Assembly: GCA_964614605.1 (NCBI GenBank)
Contig: CAZTLU010000042.1
Span: forward strand, 1-12,931
Reading direction: 5' to 3'
Length of the DNA stretch: 12,931 nucleotides
From: Fimenecus sp964614605
GTDB lineage: Bacteria > Bacillota > Clostridia > Oscillospirales > Acutalibacteraceae
Within the stretch, counting starts at the first letter, position 1; each line of letters begins with the position of its first letter. This document shows, in pieces, positions 5,267 through 12,572 of this stretch. The notes below the pieces were generated by a model. The model was not told where the DNA came from. It saw only the letters and a program-made list of their open reading frames with translations, and did no database searches. The translations under genes were made by a program, and so were the position numbers.

Positions 5267-5290
5267 GATGGGTAAAAGCATTTGCCCGTC
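5267..5290 (+). promoter_or_regulatory. Hairpin in the hydrogenase 5' leader
   Basis: GATGGGTAAA (5267-5276) pairs with TTTGCCCGTC (5281-5290) through ten pairs, two of them G-U, with an AGCA loop. It ends 11 bases before the AAAGGAGG ribosome site of hydC (5301-5308). With no T run it is not a terminator. It could stabilise the mRNA or affect translation. The leader is about 100 bases long and matches no riboswitch I know. Confidence 0.5.
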
Positions 5291-5318
5291 ATATATCTAA
5301 AAAGGAGGAAATTCCAAA

Positions 5319-5816
5319 ATGCTCAAAAAATTAAGTTCCATTCCGTTTTCAGGAACACCGGAGCAAGAGGAACAGCTTAAAGCTGTCATTGAAGCAAATA
5401 AGGATGACAAGAGTATGCTTATGCACGTAATGCAGGAAGCACAGGGTATCTACGGTTACCTTCCTTATGAAGTTCAGGTTATGATTGCTGAAGGCATGGA
5501 TGTTCCGCTCGAAAAGGTTTACGGCGTATCAACCTTCTATGCACAGTTCTCACTCTCACCAAAGGGCGAGTACAACATTTCAGTTTGTCTTGGCACTGCT
5601 TGCTATGTTAAGGGCGCTCAGGACCTTGTTGACAAGATTACTGAAAAGCTTGGTATCGGTCCTGACGAATGCACTGCTGATGGTAAATTTTCACTTGAGG
5701 CTTGCCGCTGCATCGGTGCTTGCGGACTTGCTCCCGTTCTCACAGTTAATGATGAGGTTTACGGTAAGCTTACAGGCAACGATATCCCCGGTATCCTTGA
5801 AAAATACATGGCATAA
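5319..5816 (+). CDS. hydC: [FeFe] hydrogenase subunit HydC (NuoE-like)
   Basis: A 165-residue protein of the 24-kDa NADH dehydrogenase (NuoE) family. N-terminal helices (about 15-75; MLMHVMQEAQGIYGYLPYEV) are followed by a thioredoxin-like [2Fe-2S] domain. Its four ligands are C90 and C95 (VCLGTACYVKGA) and C131 and C135 (CRCIGACGLAP), the family spacing C-x4-C-x35-C-x3-C. In trimeric HydABC enzymes this subunit sits next to the NADH-oxidising subunit and holds one cluster in the electron path. ATG 5319 follows a near-perfect AAAGGAGG. It is first in the operon, and its stop overlaps the next start (TAATG). Codon use is strongly skewed (CTT, GGT, AAG), as expected of a highly expressed gene. 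Confidence 0.92.
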   Translation: MLKKLSSIPFSGTPEQEEQLKAVIEANKDDKSMLMHVMQEAQGIYGYLPYEVQVMIAEGMDVPLEKVYGVSTFYAQFSLSPKGEYNISVCLGTACYVKGAQDLVDKITEKLGIGPDECTADGKFSLEACRCIGACGLAPVLTVNDEVYGKLTGNDIPGILEKYMA

Positions 5817-6367
5817 TGAGAGAGCTGTCTCTTAATATTCTGGATATTGCCCAGAACTCAATCTCGGCGGGGGCGTCTTTAATAACAATTGAGATTGCTG
5901 AAAATACAACCGAGAAAACTTTGCTGATTGGCATTTATGATAACGGCAAGGGTATGAGTGAAGAGCAGGTAAAAAGTGTGATTGACCCATTCTTTACAAC
6001 AAGAACTACCCGAAAGGTAGGTATGGGAATTCCGCTTTTCAAAATGGCTGCAGAGCAAACGGGCGGCGGGCTTGAAATCAAGTCAGAATTGGGCGTAGGC
6101 ACAGAGGTGCGTGCAACCTTTAAAACTGACAGTGTTGATTTTACTCCCCTCGGCGATGTTACTGCAACCGTGGTAATGCTCATCACAATGAATACTGACC
6201 GTGATTTTATTTATCGCCATTCAGTGAATAACAAGGATTTCACAGTTGATACCCGCGAAATCAAACAGATTCTGGGAGATGTTCCCCTTGACACTTACGA
6301 AGTGTCAGAATGGTTAAAAGATTTTATCAATGAAAACACAAACGAATTATACGGAGGTACGTTATAA
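5816..6367 (+). CDS. Orphan HATPase domain protein of the hydrogenase operon
   Basis: A 183-residue GHKL ATPase domain. Motifs: N-box DIAQNSISAGA (N14), G1 box DNGKG (42-46), F-box DPFFTTRTTRKVG and G2 box GMGIPL (69-74), TGGGLEIKSELGVGTEV (82-98). It has no histidine phospho-acceptor helix, sensor or membrane segment, so it cannot work as an ordinary sensor kinase alone. After the ATPase fold come about 75 extra residues that I cannot assign. Genes like this lie between hydC and hydB in other clostridial hydrogenase operons (I recall Clostridium thermocellum). The role is unknown to me; assembly chaperone, anti-sigma-like switch or serine kinase are possible. It overlaps hydC by one base (TAATG) and the next gene likewise, so it is tightly coupled. 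Its codon use is less biased than in the subunit genes. Confidence 0.85.
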   Translation: MRELSLNILDIAQNSISAGASLITIEIAENTTEKTLLIGIYDNGKGMSEEQVKSVIDPFFTTRTTRKVGMGIPLFKMAAEQTGGGLEIKSELGVGTEVRATFKTDSVDFTPLGDVTATVVMLITMNTDRDFIYRHSVNNKDFTVDTREIKQILGDVPLDTYEVSEWLKDFINENTNELYGGTL

Positions 6368-6729
6368 TGAAAACTCTTGAAGAGCTTATGGCTATAAGAG
6401 AAGCAACAAAGCAGAGAATGACAGTCCGTGAAGATACAGGCGACGACTCAATCAGAGTTGTTGATGCTATCGACAACCGCGGTATCGAAGCAGGTGCACG
6501 TCCCGTCCTCAACGCATTTGTTGAAGAAGTGGCAAAAAGAAACCTTAAGGGCGTTCAGGTTGTTCAGACAGGCTGTATCGGTATGTGCCAGTACGAGCCC
6601 ATCGTTGAAATTGTTCAGCCCGGTAAAGAGAAAGTAACATACGTAAAAATGACAGCTGACAAAGTGGCAAAGGTTGTTAATGACCATATCGTTAACGGTA
6701 ACCCTGTTGCTGAATACACAGTAAAATAA
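6367..6729 (+). CDS. Thioredoxin-like ferredoxin-fold protein with only two cysteines
   Basis: A 120-residue protein of the thioredoxin-like [2Fe-2S] ferredoxin type. The N-terminal helix is SLEEL-like (TLEELMAIREATKQRM). The core AGARPVLNAFVEEVAKRNLK and QTGCIGMCQYEPIVEI (67-82) are clear, as is the tail VTYVKMTADKVAKVVNDHIV. It has just two cysteines, C70 and C74. The N-terminal domain of HydB downstream, of the same fold, has four (C9, C14, C46, C50). Where homologues I recall carry a cysteine (TCGIAAGARPV), this protein reads NRGIEAGARPV. A standard [2Fe-2S] cluster therefore looks impossible within one chain. It may be structural, may bind a cluster at a dimer interface, or may have lost the cluster. 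ATG 6367 is preceded by GGAGGT (6354-6359). Confidence 0.82.
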   Translation: MKTLEELMAIREATKQRMTVREDTGDDSIRVVDAIDNRGIEAGARPVLNAFVEEVAKRNLKGVQVVQTGCIGMCQYEPIVEIVQPGKEKVTYVKMTADKVAKVVNDHIVNGNPVAEYTVK

Positions 6730-6741
6730 GGAGGAAACATA

Positions 6742-8529
6742 ATGTATCGTTCACATGTGCTTGTTTGCGGCGGTACCGGTTGTACCTCTTCAAACAGTCA
6801 GGCAATCATTGAAGCACTTGAAGCTCAGATTGCTGAAAAAGGACTTACTGAAGAAATCAAAGTTATCAGAACAGGTTGTTTTGGTCTTTGTGCTCTCGGC
6901 CCAATTATGATTGTTTATCCTGAAGGAAGCTTCTATTCACAGGTTAAGGTTGAAGATATTCCCGAAATCGTTGAAGAGCATCTTCTTAAGGGTAGAATTG
7001 TTACAAGACTTCTCTATGATGAGACAGTAACAACAGAAGAAATCAAATCTCTTAATGAAACAACATTCTATGCAAAGCAGGAGCGTGTAGCTCTTCGTAA
7101 CTGCGGTGTTATCGACCCCGAAAATATCGACGAGTACATAGCTTATGACGGTTATCAGGCTCTTGCTAAGTGTCTTACAGAATACACTCCTGAACAGGTA
7201 GTTCAGGTAATTAAAGATTCAGGACTTCGTGGCCGTGGTGGCGGCGGATTCCCCACAGGTCTTAAGTGGAGCTTCACAGCTGCAAATCAGGCTGACCAGA
7301 AATATGTAGTATGTAATGCTGACGAGGGTGACCCCGGCGCATTCATGGACCGTTCAGTTCTTGAAGGTGACCCCCACTGTATTATCGAAGCTATGGCTAT
7401 CTGCGGTTATGCAACAGGTGCTACAGAGGGTTATGTATATGTTCGTGCAGAGTACCCAATCGCAGTTAACAGACTTCAGATTGCTATCGACCAGGCTAAA
7501 GAATATGGTCTTCTCGGTAAAAATATTTTCGATTCAGGATTTGACTTTGACCTTCATATCCGTCTCGGTGCAGGTGCTTTCGTTTGCGGTGAAGAAACAG
7601 CTCTTATGACTTCAATCGAAGGTAACCGTGGTGAGCCAAGACCTCGTCCTCCATATCCTGCAGTTAAGGGTCTTTTCGGCAAGCCTACAACAGAAAACAA
7701 CGTTGAAACATTTGCTAATATCCCACAGATTATCCTTAAGGGTGCAGATTGGTTCGCATCAATGGGTACAGAGAAATCAAAGGGAACCAAAGTTTTCGCT
7801 CTTGGTGGTAAGATTAACAACACAGGTCTTGTTGAAGTTCCTATGGGTACTACACTTCGTGAAGTTATCGAAGAAATCGGCGGCGGCATTCCCAACGGCA
7901 AAAAGTTCAAGGCTGCTCAGACAGGTGGTCCTTCAGGCGGATGTATTCCTGCTTCTCTTATGGATACACCTATCGACTATGATAACCTTACAGCAATCGG
8001 CTGTATGATGGGTTCAGGTGGTCTTATCGTAATGGACGAAGACAACTGTATGGTTGACATTGCTAAGTTCTTCCTTGATTTCACAGTTGATGAATCTTGC
8101 GGTAAGTGTACTCCTTGCCGTATCGGTACAAAGAGACTTCGTGAAATGCTTGAAAAGATTACTGACGGTAAGGCTACACTTAAAGACCTTGACGAGCTTG
8201 AAGAGCTTTGCTACTACATCAAGGAAAACTCGCTTTGCGGTCTCGGTCAGACAGCTCCCAACCCTGTTCTTGCAACTCTTAAATTCTTCCGTGACGAATA
8301 TGTAGCTCACGTTGTAGATAAGACTTGTCCTGCAGGTGTTTGTAAGAAACTCGTTAAATATGAAATCGTTGCTGATGCATGTAAGGGTTGTACACTCTGT
8401 GCTAGAAAGTGTCCTGTTGGCGCTATCAGTGGTACAGTTAAGAACCCACACGAAATTGATGCTAACAAGTGTATCAAGTGTGGCGTATGTATTGACTCTT
8501 GTAAGTTCAAGGCAATTATTAAAAAGTAA
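6742..8529 (+). CDS. hydB: [FeFe] hydrogenase subunit HydB (NuoF-like, NADH/FMN)
   Basis: A 595-residue flavoprotein that exchanges electrons with NAD(H). Domains: N-terminal thioredoxin-like [2Fe-2S] domain (C9, C14, C46, C50); NuoF FMN/NADH core with GRGGGGF (164-170), NADEGDPGAF (192-201) and GAGAFVCGEETAL; SLBB-like section; [4Fe-4S] site C453-x2-C456-x2-C459 with C499 (ESCGKCTPCR, SLCGLGQ); and a C-terminal two-cluster ferredoxin (C547, C550, C553, C557; C577, C580, C583, C587). This layout is that of HydB/HndC subunits of electron-bifurcating or confurcating hydrogenases. AAGGAGG precedes ATG, 12 bases after the previous stop; hydA follows 15 bases later. Codon bias is strong. Whether it bifurcates with ferredoxin is inferred from family and layout. 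Confidence 0.93.
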   Translation: MYRSHVLVCGGTGCTSSNSQAIIEALEAQIAEKGLTEEIKVIRTGCFGLCALGPIMIVYPEGSFYSQVKVEDIPEIVEEHLLKGRIVTRLLYDETVTTEEIKSLNETTFYAKQERVALRNCGVIDPENIDEYIAYDGYQALAKCLTEYTPEQVVQVIKDSGLRGRGGGGFPTGLKWSFTAANQADQKYVVCNADEGDPGAFMDRSVLEGDPHCIIEAMAICGYATGATEGYVYVRAEYPIAVNRLQIAIDQAKEYGLLGKNIFDSGFDFDLHIRLGAGAFVCGEETALMTSIEGNRGEPRPRPPYPAVKGLFGKPTTENNVETFANIPQIILKGADWFASMGTEKSKGTKVFALGGKINNTGLVEVPMGTTLREVIEEIGGGIPNGKKFKAAQTGGPSGGCIPASLMDTPIDYDNLTAIGCMMGSGGLIVMDEDNCMVDIAKFFLDFTVDESCGKCTPCRIGTKRLREMLEKITDGKATLKDLDELEELCYYIKENSLCGLGQTAPNPVLATLKFFRDEYVAHVVDKTCPAGVCKKLVKYEIVADACKGCTLCARKCPVGAISGTVKNPHEIDANKCIKCGVCIDSCKFKAIIKK

Positions 8530-8544
8530 GGAGAGTGCAAGATA

Positions 8545-10278
8545 ATGGTAAATATTAAAATTAACAATAAACCTTATTCAGTACCTAAGGGCAGCACTAT
8601 CCTTGAAGCTGCTCGTTATGCAGGTATCGAAATCCCTACACTTTGCTACCTTAAGGACATTAACCAAATTGGTGCTTGTCGTATTTGTATGGTAGAAGTT
8701 AAGGGTGCAAGAAGCCTTGTTGCATCTTGCGTATTCCCTGTTAATGAGGGAATGGAAATCTTCACAAATACAGAAAAGGTTAGACATTCAAGAAAATTAA
8801 CTCTTGAACTTATCCTTTCAAACCATGACAGAAAATGTCTTTCTTGTGTTCGTAGCGGTAACTGCGAACTCCAGAAGCTTTGCAAGGAATTTGGTGTAGA
8901 TGTTGAAGACCGTTATGATGGTGAAATGGTTCGTTACAATTTCGACGATTCAGCAGCTCATATGGTAAGAGATAACAACAAGTGTATCCTTTGCCGTCGT
9001 TGTATCGCAGCTTGTGACCAGCAGGGCATTTCAGTTATCGGTGCTAACGCTCGTGGTTTTGATACTCATGTAAGCTCAGCATTTGACAAAGACCTTGCTG
9101 ATGTTTCTTGTATCTCTTGCGGTCAGTGTATCGTTAACTGCCCAACAGGTGCAATCGTTGAAAAGGATGATACAGATAAGGTTCTCGCAGCAATCAACGA
9201 CCCTGAAAAGTTCGTTATTGTTCAGACTGCTCCTTCAATCCGTGCAACACTCGGTGAAGCATTTGGTATGCACATCGGTACAAATGTTGAAGGCAAAATG
9301 GTTGCAGCACTTCGTCGTCTTGGTTTTGACAAGGTATTCGACACAGACTTTGCTGCTGACCTTACAATTATGGAAGAAGCAAATGAGCTTATTGAAAGAG
9401 TTCAGAACGGCGGCGTTCTTCCTATGATTACATCTTGCTCACCCGGTTGGATTAAGTACTGTGAGCACTACTACCCGGAGCAGATTCCTCACCTTTCAAG
9501 CTGTAAATCACCACAGCAGATGTTCGGCGCAGTTATGAAGACATACTACGCTGAAAAGATGGGTATTGACCCCAAAAATATGGTTGTTGTTGGTATTATG
9601 CCTTGTACAGCTAAGAAGTTTGAAACAAAGCGTGATGACCAGAATGCATCAGGTTATCCTGATGTTGATATCGCTCTTACAACAAGAGAACTCGCAAGAA
9701 TGATTGAGAGCGCAGGTATCTTCTTCCGTCATCTTCCCGATGAGCATTTCGACAATCCGTTCGGCGAAAGCACAGGTGCATCAACAATCTTCGGTGCAAC
9801 AGGTGGTGTTATGGAAGCTGCTCTCCGTACAGCAGTTGAAAAGCTTACAGGCGAAACACTCGAAGATGTTGACTTCACAGCAGTTCGTGGTATGGAAGGC
9901 GTTAAGGAAGCTGAATATGATGTTGCAGGTAAGAAGATTAAGGTTGCAGTAGCATCAGGCACAAAGAATGCAAAGGTTCTTATGGACAAGGTTAAGAGTG
10001 GCGAAAGCGAATATCTCTTCATCGAGATTATGGGATGCCCCGGCGGTTGTATCAACGGCGGCGGTCAGCCAATTCAGCACGCTGTTGTTCGTAACTTCGT
10101 TGACCTTAAGGCTCGTCGTGCAGAAGCTCTTTACACAGCTGACAGAAACAATGAGGTAAGAAAGTCACACGAAAACGAGGCTATCAAGACACTCTACACA
10201 GAGTATCTCGGCAAGCCCGGCAGCCACAAGGCTCACGATATTCTTCATACAACATATGTTGCAAGAAAGAAATATTGA
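8545..10278 (+). CDS. hydA: [FeFe] hydrogenase catalytic subunit HydA
   Basis: A 577-residue modular hydrogenase that reduces protons to H2 at the H-cluster. Domains: plant-type [2Fe-2S] (C34, C45, C48, C62); His-ligated [4Fe-4S] (H94, C98, C101, C107); two [4Fe-4S] (C147, C150, C153, C157; C189, C192, C195, C199); then the H-domain with TSCSPGW (296-302), MPCTAKKFE (352-360) and EIMGCPGGCINGGGQP (494-509). The first motif reads Cys-Ser where CpI-type enzymes have Cys-Cys. I recall TSCSPGW in HndD-type subunits too. It lacks the extra C-terminal [2Fe-2S] domain found in the larger Thermotoga HydA. The maturases HydE, HydF and HydG are not in the window. It is last in the operon, with a terminator 20 bases after the stop, and codon bias is strong. 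Confidence 0.95.
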   Translation: MVNIKINNKPYSVPKGSTILEAARYAGIEIPTLCYLKDINQIGACRICMVEVKGARSLVASCVFPVNEGMEIFTNTEKVRHSRKLTLELILSNHDRKCLSCVRSGNCELQKLCKEFGVDVEDRYDGEMVRYNFDDSAAHMVRDNNKCILCRRCIAACDQQGISVIGANARGFDTHVSSAFDKDLADVSCISCGQCIVNCPTGAIVEKDDTDKVLAAINDPEKFVIVQTAPSIRATLGEAFGMHIGTNVEGKMVAALRRLGFDKVFDTDFAADLTIMEEANELIERVQNGGVLPMITSCSPGWIKYCEHYYPEQIPHLSSCKSPQQMFGAVMKTYYAEKMGIDPKNMVVVGIMPCTAKKFETKRDDQNASGYPDVDIALTTRELARMIESAGIFFRHLPDEHFDNPFGESTGASTIFGATGGVMEAALRTAVEKLTGETLEDVDFTAVRGMEGVKEAEYDVAGKKIKVAVASGTKNAKVLMDKVKSGESEYLFIEIMGCPGGCINGGGQPIQHAVVRNFVDLKARRAEALYTADRNNEVRKSHENEAIKTLYTEYLGKPGSHKAHDILHTTYVARKKY

Positions 10279-10298
10279 TTTTAAATAATTAAAATAAG

Positions 10299-10340
10299 GG
10301 CGGGGAGTGCATTTGGTTGTACTTCCCGTCTTGTATTTTA
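10299..10340 (+). terminator. Hydrogenase operon terminator
   Basis: GGCGGGGAGTGC (10299-10310) pairs with GTACTTCCCGTC (10319-10330) through 12 pairs, three of them G-U, with an ATTTGGTT loop and then TTGTATTTTA. It directly precedes the mltG promoter. Confidence 0.82.
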
Positions 10341-10359
10341 TGCGAATTTGTTATATACT
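10331..10359 (+). promoter_or_regulatory. Promoter of the mltG-like gene
   Basis: TTGTAT (10331-10336) and TATACT (10354-10359) are separated by 17 bases. The -35 lies in the T-rich tail of the hydrogenase terminator. The ribosome site AAAGGA (10385-10390) precedes ATG 10397. Confidence 0.6.
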
Positions 10360-10396
10360 ATATAGGAATAAATAAGTGTAAAAGAAAGGATTTCTG

Positions 10397-11238
10397 ATGT
10401 TTAAAAAACTTGTTTCATTGTTGCTTGTTTTTTCGTTTATTATTTCATTTTCTGCTTGTAATTTCACGAAAGAAGAGCCAACAACAGAGCCCACAACAGA
10501 AACCACAACTCAAATTCCCACAGTTAAGGTAACAATACCCGAGGGCTATACTCTTGTGCGTATTTCTTGGCTTTTAGAAGAAAAAGGCTTCTGCACATCT
10601 GAAGAATTTATTGAGGCAACACAAACCTATGACCAATGGCTTGATTTAACTCAATATCCGTTCCTTGACGGCTTAAATGAACAAGAAAACCTTTGCTTTG
10701 CCCTTGAGGGTTATCTTTTCCCGTTGACTTATGATATCCCTGAAAATGCTACTGCCCGGCAGATTGTTGAAATCTTTTTAAACGGTACAAAGCAGAGATT
10801 TAATGACACATTTATGCTCACGGTTCAGGAAAGCGGGTACAGTGTTCACGAAATTCTCACAATTGCATCAATTATTGAAAAAGAGGCAAAACTTTCCGAG
10901 CAAAGACCGATGATTTCTTCGGTAATCCATAACAGAATAAATGTGGGTATGAAAATTCAATGCGACCCTACGGTAACATATTGTGACGGCGTAATTAAAT
11001 TGATTTATCCTGAAAAATATGACACCTTGAAAAATTATTACAGCACATACCTTTGTAACGGACTTATGGCGGGCCCTATCTGCAATTCGGGTTGGGAATC
11101 AATTGAAGCGGCATTGAGTCCCGCAGATACAGAATATTATTATTTTATAATCGGCACGGTAGAGCCCTATGAGGCGAAATATTCCGAAACCTTTGCCGAA
11201 CACCAAAAATTCTGGAGAGAAAACAAAGACAGATTAAC
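10397..11238 (+). CDS. mltG: MltG-type endolytic transglycosylase, lipoprotein form (3' end in gap)
   Basis: A murein lytic transglycosylase that cleaves nascent glycan strands and sets their length. About 280 residues are visible. The signal peptide LVSLLLVFSFIISFSAC has a lipobox-like FSAC, so C21 would be the lipidated first residue; most MltG proteins have a plain N-terminal membrane helix. A Thr/Pro/Glu linker (PTTEPTTETTTQIP) follows. Family motifs: VTIPEGYTLVRISWLL (LysM-like), LEGYLFPLTY (103-112), IASIIEKEA with catalytic E161, QCDPTVTY (188-195), GLMAGPICNSG and YYYFI. The coding frame runs into the N block at 11239 after ENKDRL, near the expected end, so only a few residues are likely lost. 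Any residues read beyond the gap are not reliable. Confidence 0.9.
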
Positions 11239-11338
11239 NNNNNNNNNNNNNNNNNNNNNNNNNNNNNNNNNNNNNNNNNNNNNNNNNNNNNNNNNNNNNN
11301 NNNNNNNNNNNNNNNNNNNNNNNNNNNNNNNNNNNNNN
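11239..11338. other. Assembly gap, 100 N
   Basis: Exactly 100 N, a conventional placeholder for a scaffold join of unknown length. The real distance and any gene in it are unknown, and the linkage of the two sides rests on the assembler. The sequence resumes directly at a hairpin. Confidence 0.98.
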
Positions 11339-11370
11339 GAGCTGCATCAATTGATGTAGCTCATTTTTTT
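11339..11370 (+). terminator. Rho-independent terminator after the gap
   Basis: GAGCTGCATC (11339-11348) pairs with GATGTAGCTC (11353-11362), with one G-U pair and an AATT loop, followed by ATTTTTTT. It would end a plus-strand transcript, possibly mltG if the gap is short. The hairpin also sits just past the convergent minus-strand gene. Confidence 0.75.
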
Positions 11371-11373
11371 GCT

Positions 11374-12018
11374 TTATTTAATCATTGAAATAATATTTGC
11401 AAGGATTTGATAGTAATAATCGCCGTAATCCTCAAAACCGTAAACATAAGAGTTACCAACATTGAAAAGACCGAGAATCGTTGTGAAAATAGAAGAAAGA
11501 AGTGAAAATCCAACATTTACGGCAAGACCAATAATTCCCCATTTGCCATATTCCTTTGCGCTGATGGGTTTCTTGTCTTTTTCAACAAGATAAAGCACAA
11601 GAGCCACGATGGGTACAAAGAAGCATACAACCTTGAGAAGTGTTGAGGGTGTGTCATCAACATTCTGTTGGGGAATCGGGCCGAATGACATTCCGCATTT
11701 TACGCAGATTACTGCGTTAGGGTCACAAAGATTACCGCAACGAGGACAATATTTACCCTGTGGTGCACCATAAGGGTTATAGCCCTGCTGATTATAATTC
11801 GGGGGAGGGGGAGTCTGCTGATAACCGCCCTGATACTGATTATATACAGGCTGTACAGGTTCCTCGGGTGTGGGCTGGGCAGGAGCCTCGTTAACTTCTT
11901 CTGTGTTTATAACCTCTGCGGGTGTTTCAACTGCTTCTTCAGCAAAATCATAACCGCAGTATGAACATCTCGTAACACTATCATCAAGATTAAGTGAGCA
12001 TTTAGGACATTTTTTCAT
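11374..12018 (-). CDS. Double zinc-ribbon membrane protein (function unknown)
   Basis: 214 residues from the chosen start. Two zinc ribbons: C4-x2-C7 with C18-x2-C21 (KKCPKCSLNLDD, RCSYCGYDF) and C91-x2-C94 with C105-x2-C108 (KYCPRCGNLCDP, CVKCGMSF). Between them is a low-complexity Pro/Gln/Tyr/Asn linker (about 45-88; YQQTPPPPNYNQQGYNPYG). Two membrane segments follow (about 127-146 and 160-187) and a Tyr/Asp-rich tail (YGFEDYGDYYY). The start is ATG 12018, five bases after GAGGTGA. An in-frame GTG at 12027 overlaps that ribosome site. Proteins with this build are common and unassigned in Clostridia; a membrane-stress or envelope role is only a guess. It is transcribed alone, divergent from the HTH gene at 12181. 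Confidence 0.85.
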   Translation of the reverse strand: MKKCPKCSLNLDDSVTRCSYCGYDFAEEAVETPAEVINTEEVNEAPAQPTPEEPVQPVYNQYQGGYQQTPPPPNYNQQGYNPYGAPQGKYCPRCGNLCDPNAVICVKCGMSFGPIPQQNVDDTPSTLLKVVCFFVPIVALVLYLVEKDKKPISAKEYGKWGIIGLAVNVGFSLLSSIFTTILGLFNVGNSYVYGFEDYGDYYYQILANIISMIK

Positions 12019-12069
12019 TTTGTTCACCTCATATCAAAACTAATAATATAAGTATATATTATCAATTCC

Positions 12070-12098
12070 ATTTTATCTTGATTTTCGCCCAATGTCAA
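12070..12098 (-). promoter_or_regulatory. Promoter of the zinc-ribbon gene
   Basis: On the minus strand TTGACA (12093-12098) and TAAAAT (12070-12075) are 17 bases apart, about 52 bases before the start codon. Confidence 0.65.
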
Positions 12099-12114
12099 CA
12101 TAAAAATACTGCCA

Positions 12115-12158
12115 TAATTCCAAAACGGAATTAAAAAATGAGAAGAGCGATATATAAT
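12115..12158 (+). promoter_or_regulatory. Upstream region of the HTH gene: inverted repeat and -10
   Basis: TAATTCC-AAAAC-GGAATTA (12115-12133) is a perfect 7+7 inverted repeat. TATAAT (12153-12158) is a good -10, with only a weak -35 (TTAAAA, 12131-12136) that overlaps the right arm. This could be an autoregulatory operator of the HTH gene at 12181. It differs in sequence from the repeat at 1112-1151. Confidence 0.45.
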
Positions 12159-12180
12159 CAAATAAAAGAGGTGAGAATAT

Positions 12181-12438
12181 ATGAATGAATTTTCTGTTGA
12201 AGAAGAGATGAGAACTTTTATACATAATTTGGTATGGCTCAAAAATCACAATGGTTTTTCAAAAGAAAAAATGGCAGAAATATTAGAAATCAGCATAGAA
12301 ATATGGGAAAAAGTTGAAAATGAAAAAATTCCCACAAGTTTAACGGGTGAGGTGTTTTATATAATTAAAGAGTATTTTGATATCAATTCATCCGATATAA
12401 TTTATAAAAACTTGAGTGATGAGTTTGCCTCCCTCTGA
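12181..12438 (+). CDS. Small XRE-like helix-turn-helix protein, paralogue of 826-1068
   Basis: An 85-residue single HTH-domain protein. NLVWLKNHNGFSKEKMAEIL matches NIIWLRKHYKIPKNKMAEIL of the gene at 826-1068, and both continue with an ExxKxP turn and a T-E pair before a final FDIN/FGIP segment. The spacing is conserved without gaps over about 62 residues. The recognition-helix area differs (ISIEIWEKVE against ISTLNEIEKK), so the two should read different sites. Start ATG 12181 follows GAGGTGAG. The last codons (DEFASL) run into a hairpin repeat (12429-12446), so the C-terminus may have been recut by repeat insertion. No partner gene is obvious and the target is unknown. Confidence 0.75.
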   Translation: MNEFSVEEEMRTFIHNLVWLKNHNGFSKEKMAEILEISIEIWEKVENEKIPTSLTGEVFYIIKEYFDINSSDIIYKNLSDEFASL

Positions 12439-12509
12439 CGAGGGAGATTGGATTTTGCGAAGTAGCAACAACTTCATGTACGGTCGGGCACAGAGACCCG
12501 ACCCTACAA
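12429..12509. repeat. Composite hairpin repeats including a family B copy
   Basis: CTCCCTC-TGAC-GAGGGAG (12429-12446) is a perfect hairpin that includes the stop codon of the HTH gene. Then CGGTCGGGCACAGAGACCCG (12481-12500), followed by ACCCTACA, is the reverse complement of a family B unit. Its stem GGTCGGG/CCCGACC differs from GGGCGGG/CCCGCCC at 1469-1496 by a paired change (G-C to T-A). I see no gene between 12439 and 12573. Confidence 0.6.
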
Positions 12510-12572
12510 AGTCACTGTCCCGAATAGAAGTTGACATTTATTATTTCGAGGACGGCGCCCCTACGATTTATG

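Noticed and set aside
8014..8451. Long antisense frame within hydB
   Set aside because: It arises from the strong codon bias of hydB; no start signal or domain, and the sense gene is certain.
11239..11359. Reading frame continuing through the N block to ELHQLM
   Set aside because: The gap length is nominal, so the frame after it is arbitrary; the residues come from a terminator hairpin.
12024..12242. Minus-strand open frame over the intergenic region and HTH gene start
   Set aside because: It runs antisense across a well-supported HTH gene and its promoter, with no recognisable domain.
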